The notes beneath the pieces are model-generated. The model was not told the origin of the DNA, did not search any database, and saw only the letters and a program-made list of their open reading frames with translations. Shown here one piece after another: positions 24,496 to 32,224 of a stretch of 64,000 bases of DNA. Position 1 is the stretch's first letter. Each line of letters starts with the position of its first letter. The stretch is from the NCBI GenBank assembly GCA_910577035.1, contig CAJTKW010000008.1, forward strand, positions 1 to 64,000, given 5' to 3'. The stretch comes from an uncultured Acetatifactor sp. (GTDB lineage: Bacteria > Bacillota > Clostridia > Lachnospirales > Lachnospiraceae). The position numbers were made by a program, and so were the translations under genes.

Positions 24496-24635
24496 GCGTC
24501 GGAATGTGGATTTTGATTATAATCGGAGGAGCGGCAGGCTTTCTCTCTACCATGTACATATTGGTTTCGTTATTTGCGGTTATCTTTCAAAAGCTGTATC
24601 GTAAGATCAGACATGGGATCTCCATGTTCGATTAA
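24492..24635 (+). CDS. 47-residue single-pass membrane protein
   Basis: Begins MSVGMWILIIIGGAAGFLST and ends KLYRKIRHGISMFD. One long hydrophobic helix is followed by a short basic cytoplasmic tail, so the N-terminus is probably outside. A strong site, AAGGAGGGGG (24474-24484), lies about 8 bases upstream of the ATG. A perfect terminator hairpin begins 16 bases after the stop, which supports a real gene. The ATG overlaps the stop of the frameshifted tiny gene in front. Family and role unknown. Confidence 0.7.
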   Translation: MSVGMWILIIIGGAAGFLSTMYILVSLFAVIFQKLYRKIRHGISMFD

Positions 24636-24650
24636 CCAACCTGATTTTCA

Positions 24651-24686
24651 GCCGCCGGATCCGAAGGGATCCGGCGGCTTCTTTGA
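24651..24686 (+). terminator. Rho-independent terminator after the tiny membrane genes
   Basis: GCCGCCGGATCC pairs perfectly with GGATCCGGCGGC around the loop GAAG and is followed by TTCTTTGA. A 12-bp GC-rich stem makes this one of the strongest terminators in the window. Confidence 0.85.
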
Positions 24687-24883
24687 CGGCGGATTATTTC
24701 GGCGCCTCCAAAGGCGTGGGGGAGGCCAGCGAGGTTATCAACCGGCGTGGGCAGATGTATCTGGATGAGAGGAAGCAGGGAAGCTCTGGCTTTGACGGCT
24801 GATGAGTTGCGGCTCAAAAAGCTATGAAAAATGTAAGTTGTAAAATAAATTTAAAATTTTATGATAAAAATCAGAAAAAGGTG

Positions 24884-24912
24884 TTGACAAATAAAAAGAG
24901 ATGCACTATAAT
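24884..24912 (+). promoter_or_regulatory. Consensus sigma-A promoter
   Basis: TTGACA (24884-24889), exactly 17 bases, TATAAT (24907-24912): both hexamers match the consensus fully. It lies in an AT-rich gap and points away from the terminator at 24651. Transcription would start near 24919. Confidence 0.85.
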
Positions 24913-24918
24913 GAACTT

Positions 24919-25263
24919 ACAACAGAGAGAGGAAAACATTACTTCTATAAAATACAGCTTAACATAGTAAGCTGTAAGATCAAAACAAATGTGGATGAGT
25001 ACACTGTAAAGAGTAACACAAATATGAAATGGGAAGATGACGGAGTGTTACAGCAAAGGGCACAGGCAAAGTGGAAAGACACAAGGGTAGAAATGGAAGA
25101 AAATGCAGACCTGAAAACTTCTGAAATTTTATAAGGAGGGACGGTCCATTGGACAGCGAACAGACATGAAGAAGCGTGTTGATCGGATAAGATCGATGCG
25201 CTTCTTCAGTATCCGCCCGACGGACATTACGCATCTGATATACCTGACGGCGCAGGTTTTTGG
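24919..25263 (+). ncRNA. Candidate small RNA or leader transcript of unknown role
   Basis: This is the stretch downstream of the consensus promoter, within a gene-poor gap of nearly 600 bases. It is A-rich and has two hairpins: ACAGCTTA/TAAGCTGT near 24954-24975, and an 18-bp stem (three G-U pairs) from TGAAGAAGCG to CGCTTCTTCA at about 25167-25208. A weak terminator-like hairpin, ACCTG/CAGGT plus TTTTT, lies at about 25243-25262. TAAGGAGGG at 25132-25140 looks like a ribosome binding site with no strong gene after it. An open frame crosses 24901-25134, but its ATG is upstream of the -10 box. It matches no RNA family I know. Confidence 0.35.
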
Positions 25264-25312
25264 CCGGCTGAAAGGTCAGTCCCTGAAAAGAAAAAATATT
25301 GCGGCAGCCTGA
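25166..25312 (+). CDS. Possible 48-residue basic peptide behind a mini-leader
   Basis: After TAAGGAGGG, a TTG at 25149 could open a six-residue peptide (MDSEQT) whose TGA overlaps the ATG at 25166 (ATGA). The ATG frame encodes 48 residues, basic at both ends (MKKRVDRIRSMRFF, KGQSLKRKN). It overlaps the 3' end of the opposite DUF1294 gene by 37 bases and contains the long hairpin noted for the RNA candidate. Weakly supported; it may be chance. Confidence 0.2.
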   Translation: MKKRVDRIRSMRFFSIRPTDITHLIYLTAQVFGRLKGQSLKRKNIAAA

Positions 25313-25539
25313 ACCAGGAAAATGGCAGGCATCCCGTATTTGAAGTACCAATGCTTCGTTTTGTGCCGGAAATGCTGCATACCCAGGGTGCAGCCCAGGG
25401 CTCCGCCCAGGAGCGCCGTAGTAAACAAAGAAGCCTCCGAGATGCGCCAGGCACCCCGGATGGCTCTTTTTTTATCTACGCCCATAATCACGAAGCCAAT
25501 GATATTGATGATTGTATAATAGCTCCAGAAGATAGTCAT
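25276..25539 (-). CDS. DUF1294 family small membrane protein
   Basis: 87 residues with two to three membrane helices. GFVIMGVDKKRAIRGAWRISE and LFTTALLGGALGCTLGMQHFRHKTKHWYF are the conserved DUF1294 core, with the D-K-x-x-A and H-K-T-x-H/K motifs. Function unknown. A site reading AAGGAGCC precedes the ATG, and the gene starts 9 bases after argG on the same strand, so it is probably co-transcribed with argG. Confidence 0.85.
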   Translation of the reverse strand: MTIFWSYYTIINIIGFVIMGVDKKRAIRGAWRISEASLFTTALLGGALGCTLGMQHFRHKTKHWYFKYGMPAIFLVQAAAIFFLFRD

Positions 25540-25548
25540 GACGGCTCC

Positions 25549-26772
25549 TTAGAAAAGATTTTCTCCCTGCTCCTGCATTTTCATGGCGCGAACCTTGCAG
25601 GACAGCCCGAACAGATTGATGAAGCCTTCTGCATCGTGGTGGTCATACAGATCGCCGGTGGTGAAGGAAGCAATGCTTTCATTGTAAAGTGTGTAGGGAG
25701 AGGTGGTGCCGGCCTTGATGATGTTGCCCTTGTAAAGCTTGAACTTAACCTCGCCGGTCACGTACTTCTGGGTCTCCTCGATAAATGCCTGTTCCGCAAG
25801 CCGCAGGGGGGTAAACCATTTTCCTTCATAAACCAGGCTGGCAAAGCGGCTGCCGATCTCTTTCTTCATGGCATAGGTATCCCGATCCAGAATCAGCTCT
25901 TCCAGCTGCTGGTGGGCCTCCATGAGGATGGTTCCGCCGGGAGTCTCGTATACGCCCCTGGATTTCATCCCCACGACCCGGTTCTCCACGATGTCGATTA
26001 TGCCGATGCCGTGCTTTCCGCCCAGCTCGTTGAGGGTGCCGATTATCTCGGATACTTTCATCTTTTTACCGTTTACCGAGGTGGGGACACCCTTTTCAAA
26101 GGTCATGGTCACGTACTCCCCTTCGTCGGGAGCCTTTTCGGGAGTGGTGCCCAGCACCAGCAGGTGTTCGAAATTGGGCTCGTTAGCGGGATCCTCCAGC
26201 TCCAGCCCTTCATGGCTGATATGCCAGATGTTGCGGTCACGGCTGTAGGAGGAGTCCGCAGAGAAGGGAAGATCAATACCATGAGCCTTACAGTATGCAA
26301 TCTCGGATTCCCGGGAGTCCATGGTCCACTTGTCGTTTCTCCAGGCCGCTATGATCTTGATGTCGGGGGCCAGGGCCTTGATGCCCAGCTCAAAACGGAT
26401 CTGGTCATTGCCCTTGCCGGTGGCACCGTGGCAGATGGCTGTAGCGCCTTCTTTACGGGCAATTTCCACCAGCTTTTTGGCAATCAGGGGTCTGGCCATG
26501 GACGTGCCCAGAAGATATTTGTTTTCATAGATTGCGTTGGCCTGCACGCAGGGAACGATGTAGTCGTCGCAGAATTCGTCGATGACATTTTCAATGTACA
26601 GCTTGGACGCACCGCAGGACTTTGCTCTTTCCTCCAGGCCGTCCAGCTCCTCGGCCTGTCCGCAGTCTACGCAGACGCAGATGACTTCATAGTCGAAATT
26701 CTCCTTCAGCCAGGGAATGATGGCGGTGGTGTCCAGTCCGCCGGAATAAGCCAGAACTACTTTTTCTTTCAT
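25549..26772 (-). CDS. argG: Argininosuccinate synthase
   Basis: 407 residues; joins citrulline and aspartate with ATP in the penultimate step of arginine synthesis. Hallmarks: ATP-binding [14 protein letters not shown] at the N-terminus, [16 protein letters not shown], and the citrulline/aspartate site residues in [13 protein letters not shown]. Length is typical (about 400). GGAGG lies 9 bases upstream of the ATG. argH, the next pathway gene, is not in the window. The divergent argC promoter region contains arginine-operator-like sites. Confidence 0.97.
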   Translation of the reverse strand: MKEKVVLAYSGGLDTTAIIPWLKENFDYEVICVCVDCGQAEELDGLEERAKSCGASKLYIENVIDEFCDDYIVPCVQANAIYENKYLLGTSMARPLIAKKLVEIARKEGATAICHGATGKGNDQIRFELGIKALAPDIKIIAAWRNDKWTMDSRESEIAYCKAHGIDLPFSADSSYSRDRNIWHISHEGLELEDPANEPNFEHLLVLGTTPEKAPDEGEYVTMTFEKGVPTSVNGKKMKVSEIIGTLNELGGKHGIGIIDIVENRVVGMKSRGVYETPGGTILMEAHQQLEELILDRDTYAMKKEIGSRFASLVYEGKWFTPLRLAEQAFIEETQKYVTGEVKFKLYKGNIIKAGTTSPYTLYNESIASFTTGDLYDHHDAEGFINLFGLSCKVRAMKMQEQGENLF

Positions 26773-27064
26773 TGGTGATAACCTCCGTAAATTATTCTGA
26801 TAACACTATACATCAGAAAATATACAAATGCAAGCATAAATATGAATATTTTCCGGCCAATAATGTATAAACAGTAGGTTAATATGCACAAAAACGAATA
26901 AAAGTAGGAAAGTACTGCATAAAAATACGAAAAAGTAGTGGACATTTGCGTAAAATGTGGTATGATAAAAAGGTGTCGCAGGTGTCACGGCGGGGACAGA
27001 AGCCGGAAACCGAGGGAAGCGCCCCGGGAAGGCGGAAGTTACAGGAAAGACAGGAGAAAGTGTT
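26773..27064. promoter_or_regulatory. Divergent argG/argC promoters with ARG-box-like sites
   Basis: For argC: TGGACA (26939-26944), 16 bases, TATGAT (26961-26966). For argG on the minus strand: TTGCAT and TATAGT separated by 17 bases (26805-26833). Sites resembling arginine-repressor boxes (TNTGNATWWWWATNCANA) are GCATAAATATGAATATT (26834-26850) and TGCATAAAAATACGA (26916-26930); a looser copy is near 26884. Their positions next to both promoters suggest ArgR control of the whole cluster. Confidence 0.6.
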
Positions 27065-28123
27065 ATGATTAAGGTTGGAATTATCGGAGCTACCGGTTAT
27101 GCGGGCGGGGAGCTGGTAAGGCTTCTGCTGAACCACAGGGATGCGGAGATTGTGTGGTATGGGTCCAGAAGCTATATCGATCAGAAATACGGTGAAGTAT
27201 ACCGGAATATGTTCCGGCTTGTGGAAAACGTCTGCAGGGACGATAATCTGGCAGAGCTGGCGGAGCAGGTTGACGTGATCTTTACCGCTACGCCCCAGGG
27301 GTTTCTGGCAGGAGTGCTCACAGAAGAGATCCTGTCTAAGGTCAGGGTGGTGGATCTGTCGGCGGACTACCGTCTGCAGGATGTGGCGATATATGAAAAG
27401 TGGTATGGGATTGAGCATAAGTCTCCTCAGTTTATTCCGGAAGCCGTGTACGGACTTTGTGAGATCAACCGCGGCAGGATTACGGAGAAGACCCGACTGG
27501 TGGCGAATCCGGGCTGCTATACTACCTGTGCCATTTTAACCGCTTATCCGCTGGTGAAGGAAGGGCTGATTGACACGGACACGCTGATTGTGGATGCCAA
27601 GTCCGGAACCTCCGGAGCCGGCAGGGGAGCCAAGGTGAATAACCTGTTCTGTGAGGTCAATGAAAATATAAAGGCATACAGTGTGGCCAGCCACCGCCAT
27701 ACCCCCGAGATCGAGGAACAGCTGGGGTATGCCGCCGGCCGCGGGGTAATGATTAATTTTACCCCTCATCTGGTGCCTATGAACAGGGGCATCCTGGTGA
27801 CGGAATATGCAAAGCTGATTCGTAAGGCGGACGGAAGCCTGCCTTCCTGTGAGGAGGTCAGGGCGGCCTATGACAAATATTATCGGGAAGAGAGATTTGT
27901 ACGCGTACTGGAGCAGGGAGTCTGTCCCGAAACCAGATGGGTGGAGGGCAGTAATTATGTAGATGTCAATTTCTGCATTGACGAGAGGACGGGGCGTGTG
28001 ATCATGATGGGCGCCCTGGATAACCTGGTGAAGGGAGCAGCCGGGCAGGCGGTACAGAATATGAACCTGCTGTTCGGGCGGCCTGAGGACGAGGGCCTGG
28101 AGCTGGTGCCCTGTTTCCCTTAA
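27065..28123 (+). CDS. argC: N-acetyl-gamma-glutamyl-phosphate reductase
   Basis: 352 residues; NADPH-dependent third step from glutamate toward ornithine. The nucleotide-binding loop is GIIGATGYAGGELVRLLL, the catalytic Cys is in LVANPGCYTTCAIL, and SYSVASHRHTPEIEEQ-type sequence supplies the substrate site (AYSVASHRHTPEIEEQ here). Length fits the about 345-residue class. AGGAGAAAG precedes the ATG. First gene of the argC-J-B-D direction, although two unrelated genes and a tRNA intervene before argJ. Confidence 0.97.
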   Translation: MIKVGIIGATGYAGGELVRLLLNHRDAEIVWYGSRSYIDQKYGEVYRNMFRLVENVCRDDNLAELAEQVDVIFTATPQGFLAGVLTEEILSKVRVVDLSADYRLQDVAIYEKWYGIEHKSPQFIPEAVYGLCEINRGRITEKTRLVANPGCYTTCAILTAYPLVKEGLIDTDTLIVDAKSGTSGAGRGAKVNNLFCEVNENIKAYSVASHRHTPEIEEQLGYAAGRGVMINFTPHLVPMNRGILVTEYAKLIRKADGSLPSCEEVRAAYDKYYREERFVRVLEQGVCPETRWVEGSNYVDVNFCIDERTGRVIMMGALDNLVKGAAGQAVQNMNLLFGRPEDEGLELVPCFP

Positions 28124-28150
28124 AGACTGTGTGAAAGGAATGAATCAGAT

Positions 28151-29872
28151 TTGCAAAAGGTCAATCGATTGATCGGCAGGCTGGACGGATTTCCGCTTTG
28201 GATCGTGGGAATCCTGCTCATGGCAGTGAATTTCCTGCCCTGCATTATTTTAGGGGAGGGCTGCGTCTTCCCTTATCACGACCAGCTGGACGAAACGATT
28301 TTAAGCTATGTATTTCATGCCAAATATCTGGGAACCGGAGCGGAGGTATTTCCGGAGATGATGGGAGGGGTCAATGTCAGCGGGATGCAGCCGTCGGCGG
28401 TGCTTTTCATTCTCCTGTATCGGATGTTTCCGGTTTTTTGGGCGTTTTTGATTCAGTACGGAATTGTGTTTGCCGTCGGTTTCTTCGGCATGTATTTCTG
28501 CGCGAAGGAGATTACCGGCAGCAGTATCCTTGCCTGCGGGGCTGCGGGCTGTTTCTGCCTGCTCCCGGTTCTTCCGGTCTACGGGTTGTCGGTTATGGGG
28601 GTGCCCCTTTTACTGTATGCCTTCCTCTGTCTGTATCAGAGGAAACATGTTTTCCTGAGCTTCTTTTCCATCCTGCTGTTTGGGCTGACGACGCACCTGA
28701 TTCTGATCGGCTATGTGGTTCTGGGCTTCTGGGCGCTGGCACTGATATGGATGGCTGTGAACAGGAAACCGGTAAAGCTGCCGGTAACAGGGTTTCTGGT
28801 GCTGCTTGTGACTTATCTGGGGGTAAACTACAGGCTGTTTCTGGAGCGCGTGCCGGGGCAGAGCGGATTTGTGAGCCACAGGGAGGAGCAGGTCAATGCG
28901 GCCAGCCCTTTCTGGAATACTGCCTGGGATATGTTCCGCAACGGCGGGGAGCACGCCCAGTCCCTTCATAAATATCTGCTGCTTCCCATACTGATTATGC
29001 TGGTATTGGGGGCGGTTCTGTACCGCAGGATGGAAAAGCCGGAAAAGCGGCGCTATCTTGCGGCAGCAGCCGGAATGGCTGTACTGGTGGGAATTGCTCT
29101 TGCTTACGGTGTCTGCAAATCCTCCCTTGTAACGGATTTCCGGAACGGCTGCAGCGGTGTCCTGCGGTACTTTCAGATCGACCGCTTTTACTGGGTATAT
29201 CCTGCCTGTTGGTATCTGGAGTTTGCCCTGAGTGCCGCTCCTCTGTGGAATACCCTGAAAACCGCCGCTTCCCTTAAGCTGATAGTACTGGCAGCGATCC
29301 TGTTTCCTACGATGTGGCAGATTGGGGCGAATTCGTATCTTTACAGGAATGTAAATCAGATGAACAACGGATCCGCCGTGACCGGGTTCATTTCCTGGGA
29401 AAGTCTGTACGCGGAGGATCTGATGGAGGATCTTGAGGAGGCCATCGGCAGGGAGAAGAGTGAATACCGGATCGCGCACCTTGGCATGAGCCCTGCGCCT
29501 GCGTTGCTGCACGGCTTTTACACGGTGGACGGTTACTCTAACAATTATTCGCTGGAATACAAGCACCGGTTTCGAAAGGTGATGGAGAAGGAGCTGGAAA
29601 AGGTTCCGGAGACGGCGGCTTATTTTGACAACTGGGGCAGCCGCTGTTATCTCTTTAATTCGGAATCCGGAACCGCGTGGATGCTGGGGAAGGACAGGCA
29701 TATAGTATACCGAAATCTGGAATTTAACATGGAGGCACTGAAGGCTTTAGGCTGTGAGTATCTGTTCTCCTGCGGCGAGATCCTCAACGGGGCGGAGCTG
29801 AATCTGGAGTTTGTGGGATATTTTGAGACGGAGACCAGTTATTGGGGGGTCTGGCTGTATAAGCTGCTGTAA
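28151..29872 (+). CDS. DUF6044-like polytopic membrane protein
   Basis: 573 residues with about ten to twelve membrane helices and a C-terminal outside domain. The early motif FPYHDQLDETILSY and the later TVDGYSNNYSLEYKHRFRKV match what I remember of DUF6044, a family likely related to GT-C type glycosyltransferases; the acidic YHDQLDE after the first helix would be the site for a metal and sugar donor. This role is inferred. TTG start with GAAAGG about 11 bases upstream. It is placed inside the arginine cluster, 27 bases after argC, without an obvious link to arginine. Confidence 0.65.
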   Translation: MQKVNRLIGRLDGFPLWIVGILLMAVNFLPCIILGEGCVFPYHDQLDETILSYVFHAKYLGTGAEVFPEMMGGVNVSGMQPSAVLFILLYRMFPVFWAFLIQYGIVFAVGFFGMYFCAKEITGSSILACGAAGCFCLLPVLPVYGLSVMGVPLLLYAFLCLYQRKHVFLSFFSILLFGLTTHLILIGYVVLGFWALALIWMAVNRKPVKLPVTGFLVLLVTYLGVNYRLFLERVPGQSGFVSHREEQVNAASPFWNTAWDMFRNGGEHAQSLHKYLLLPILIMLVLGAVLYRRMEKPEKRRYLAAAAGMAVLVGIALAYGVCKSSLVTDFRNGCSGVLRYFQIDRFYWVYPACWYLEFALSAAPLWNTLKTAASLKLIVLAAILFPTMWQIGANSYLYRNVNQMNNGSAVTGFISWESLYAEDLMEDLEEAIGREKSEYRIAHLGMSPAPALLHGFYTVDGYSNNYSLEYKHRFRKVMEKELEKVPETAAYFDNWGSRCYLFNSESGTAWMLGKDRHIVYRNLEFNMEALKALGCEYLFSCGEILNGAELNLEFVGYFETETSYWGVWLYKLL

Positions 29873-29880
29873 AATAAAAA

Positions 29881-29954
29881 TGGAAGCAAAGGGGCTCGAA
29901 CCCTTGGCCTCCCGCTAGTCAGGCGAGCGCTCATCCCAGCTGAGCTATGCTTCC
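29881..29954 (-). tRNA. tRNA-Val (anticodon GAC)
   Basis: 74 bases on the minus strand fold as acceptor GGAAGCA/TGCTTCC, D-arm GCTC/GAGC with a GG loop, anticodon stem CTCGC/GCGGG with loop CTGACTA (anticodon GAC, valine), variable AGGCC, and T-arm AAGGG/CCCTT with TTCGAGC. CCA is not encoded; the discriminator A is followed at once by a T-rich tail (TTTTTATTTT) that can act as terminator. It lies opposite to the arginine operon, so operon transcripts carry its antisense. Confidence 0.95.
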
Positions 29955-30101
29955 ATGAAATTCATTATATCATAAATGCCTGAGAATGCAACCGAAAATT
30001 GTAGACGGTCAAATACCCCGTCAGCCTGCAGTGGGTATTTGGCTGAAAATTCCGGGCGGGTAACGGGGAGAAAGTATCTTGGAAGAAACGGAGAAACGGG
30101 C

Positions 30102-30563
30102 ATGAAAGGTGTATTTTCTTTAAAAAGTATGACAACTGAGGATTATGAGGGGCTTCGGGCCCTGTGGATGACAATCCGGGGTTTCGGCATTCGGAGCATC
30201 GACGATTCCAGAGAAGGAGTGGAGCGTTTTTTAAAGAGGAATCCCGGGATCAGTGTGGTGGCGGTGGCCGGGGACGGCACTGTGGTGGGAGGCATTCTCT
30301 GCGGGCATGACGGCAGGCGGGGCTGCCTGTACCATGTGTGTGTCAGGGAGGATTACCGCAGGAACGGCATTGGCAAGGCCATGGTGGTCCATTGCATGAA
30401 TGCCCTGAAGGCGGAAGGGATCAACAAGGTCAGCCTGATCGCTTTTACGAAAAATGACGTGGGTAACGCTTTCTGGAACCGGATCGGCTGGACGAAGCGG
30501 GAGGATCTGAATTACTATGATTTCACGCTGAACGAGGCCAATATTACGGCTTTTAACAAATAG
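30102..30563 (+). CDS. GNAT-family N-acetyltransferase in the arginine cluster
   Basis: 153 residues covering one GNAT domain: LYHVCVREDYRRNGIGKAMV is the acetyl-CoA motif A with R-x-x-G-x-G/A, and NAFWNRIGWTKREDLNYYDF is the C-terminal part. It resembles YpeA/RimI-like enzymes. Its place between argC and argJ makes an acetylglutamate-type role conceivable, since some bacteria use a short GNAT as acetylglutamate synthase, but no residue seen here proves that. ATG at 30102 follows CGGAGAAAC; earlier in-frame starts reach into a hairpin region. A 9-bp hairpin (CAAATACCC/GGGTATTTG) lies in its leader at 30010-30041. Confidence 0.85.
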   Translation: MKGVFSLKSMTTEDYEGLRALWMTIRGFGIRSIDDSREGVERFLKRNPGISVVAVAGDGTVVGGILCGHDGRRGCLYHVCVREDYRRNGIGKAMVVHCMNALKAEGINKVSLIAFTKNDVGNAFWNRIGWTKREDLNYYDFTLNEANITAFNK

Positions 30564-30631
30564 TTACGTGCAGTCTCCAGAATTTTATGAAATAGAAGCA
30601 GGCGCTGCAGGAGCGCGGAAAGAAGGGACAT

Positions 30632-31855
30632 ATGAAACAGATTACGGGCGGTGTAACCGCAGCGAAAGGATTTGAGGCAGCAGGTGTGGAGGCCGGGGTA
30701 AAATATCAGAACAGAAAGGATATGGCGCTGGTGTACAGTACCGTTCCCTGCAAAGCGGCGGGAACCTTTACCAGCAATGTGGTAAAGGCCGCGCCGGTAC
30801 TTTGGGACAGGAATGTGGTGGACAATTCTCCTTATGTCCGGGCTGTGGTGGCAAATTCCGGTGTGGCCAATGCCTGTACGGGAAAGCAGGGGATGGATTT
30901 TTGCAGGGCGGAGGCGGAATGTCTGGGAGGGCTGCTGGATATTCCCGCCGACTCCGTGCTGGTGGCTTCCACAGGGGTGATCGGGGCACAGCTTCCCATA
31001 GACAGGATCCGAACCGGTATAGAGAAGCTGGCGGCAGCAAAGGCGGATACCGAGGAGGCCGGGACGGATGCGGCCAGGGCCATTATGACCACGGATACCG
31101 TACAGAAGGAGATTGCGGTGGAATTTCAGGCAGGCGGCGTGACTGCCGTCATGGGAGCCATGTGCAAGGGTTCCGGCATGATCCATCCCAATATGTGTAC
31201 CATGCTGGGCTTTATTACCACCGATGTCAACATTTCAAAGGAAATGCTGCAGAAGGCTCTCAGTGCCGATGTGGTGGATTCTTTCAATATGATTTCCGTG
31301 GACGGGGATACCTCCACCAATGATACGCTGCTGGTGCTGGCAAACGGCCTGGCAGGCAATGAAGAGATCGTGGAGGAAGGCCCGGATTATCAGGCTTTCT
31401 GTGAAGCGCTCCACTTTGTTACCACTTATCTGGCCAGAAAGATGGCGGGGGACGGAGAAGGAGCTACCTGCCTCTTTGAGGCCAGGGTGGTGGGAGCCGC
31501 ATCGAAGGAGGAAGCCCGGATACTGGCGAAATCCGTGATCTGCTCTTCCCTGTCCAAGGCGGCAATATTCGGACATGACGCCAATTTCGGCCGATTCCTG
31601 TGCGCGCTGGGGTATTCCGGTGCAAAGTTTGACCCGGAGAACGTGGATCTGTATTTTCAAAGCCGCTCCGGTGAGATCCATATTTTCAGCCAGGGGACGG
31701 CCTGCGACTACAGCGAGGAGGAAGCCACGAGAATCCTTTCCGATCCCGAGGTGACCGTGCTGGCGGATATGCACATGGGAGAGGCGGAGGCTGTTGCCTG
31801 GGGCTGTGATTTAAGCTATGACTATGTGAAAATCAATGCGGATTACAGGAGCTAA
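30632..31855 (+). CDS. argJ: Glutamate N-acetyltransferase/amino-acid acetyltransferase ArgJ
   Basis: 407 residues; transfers acetyl from acetylornithine to glutamate, and in bifunctional forms also uses acetyl-CoA. The precursor cleaves itself before a Thr nucleophile, here Thr190 in GMIHPNMCTMLGF. The residue before it is Cys189, where Ala is usual. Other hallmarks are GVTAAKGFEAAGVEAG, STGVIGAQLPIDRI and MISVDGDTSTNDT. Full length. The stop is directly followed by a large structured repeat region before argB. Confidence 0.96.
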   Translation: MKQITGGVTAAKGFEAAGVEAGVKYQNRKDMALVYSTVPCKAAGTFTSNVVKAAPVLWDRNVVDNSPYVRAVVANSGVANACTGKQGMDFCRAEAECLGGLLDIPADSVLVASTGVIGAQLPIDRIRTGIEKLAAAKADTEEAGTDAARAIMTTDTVQKEIAVEFQAGGVTAVMGAMCKGSGMIHPNMCTMLGFITTDVNISKEMLQKALSADVVDSFNMISVDGDTSTNDTLLVLANGLAGNEEIVEEGPDYQAFCEALHFVTTYLARKMAGDGEGATCLFEARVVGAASKEEARILAKSVICSSLSKAAIFGHDANFGRFLCALGYSGAKFDPENVDLYFQSRSGEIHIFSQGTACDYSEEEATRILSDPEVTVLADMHMGEAEAVAWGCDLSYDYVKINADYRS

Positions 31856-32211
31856 GTGTGAAGAGAATTTCTAAGCCCGCAAGGTACGCGGACTAAGAAA
31901 TTCTAAAGCTTCACACCGAAGAACGCAAGCGAGCAAGCTCGCTTTGAGCAGCGTTCTTCACAGATTGTTTGTGCCGCCTGCGGCGGCATGACGGGAAGTT
32001 TGAAAGGAATGAAGATTTTCTAAGGTCAGAAAAAACCTGACCTAAGAAAATCTAAGTCATTCCTCGAAGAATCGCAAGAGCGGCGATTCTTCCAAGCGGT
32101 ATTTTTACGCTTTGCGTGACCTATGCGCTTTGGTTTCGCGAATTGTTTGTGCCGGGGAAGCCGGCACTGCCGCCTGCGGCGGCATGTCTGGAAGTGTGAA
32201 AGGCAGAAAGG
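31856..32211 (+). repeat. Two tandem structured repeat units between argJ and argB
   Basis: A gene-free stretch that starts on the base after the argJ stop. Unit 1 (31856-31959 plus tail to about 32005) has an outer stem GTGTGAAG/CTTCACAC, an inner arm built on GAATTTCT, and a second hairpin GAAGAACGC/GCGTTCTTC. Unit 2 (32006-32092 plus tail to about 32211) has GGAATGA/TCATTCC, an inner arm GATTTTCTAAGGTCAG with its complement (one mismatch), and GAAGAATCGC/GCGATTCTTC. Both tails contain ATTGTTTGTGCCG, GCCGCCTGCGGCGGCATG and GGAAGT(T/G)TGAAAGG. Stem pairing is kept while sequence differs, as expected of a structured RNA or a mobile palindromic repeat. Confidence 0.75.
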
Positions 32212-32224
32212 TACAGGTGCTGTT

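Noticed and set aside
24683..24802. 39-codon frame starting with TTG after the 24651 terminator
   Set aside because: It reads plausibly (GVGEASEVINRRGQMYLDERK) but has no ribosome site and its start lies in the tail of the terminator; it could be a decayed gene end, which cannot be shown here.
24901..25134. 77-codon open frame over the consensus promoter
   Set aside because: Its ATG lies upstream of the -10 box, it has no ribosome site, and the composition is that of A-rich non-coding sequence; later in-frame starts also lack sites.
32123..32224. N-terminal extension of ArgB by 34 residues
   Set aside because: This part is the dispersed repeat, gives a Cys/Arg-rich unnatural sequence, and the family starts at the ATG at 32225.
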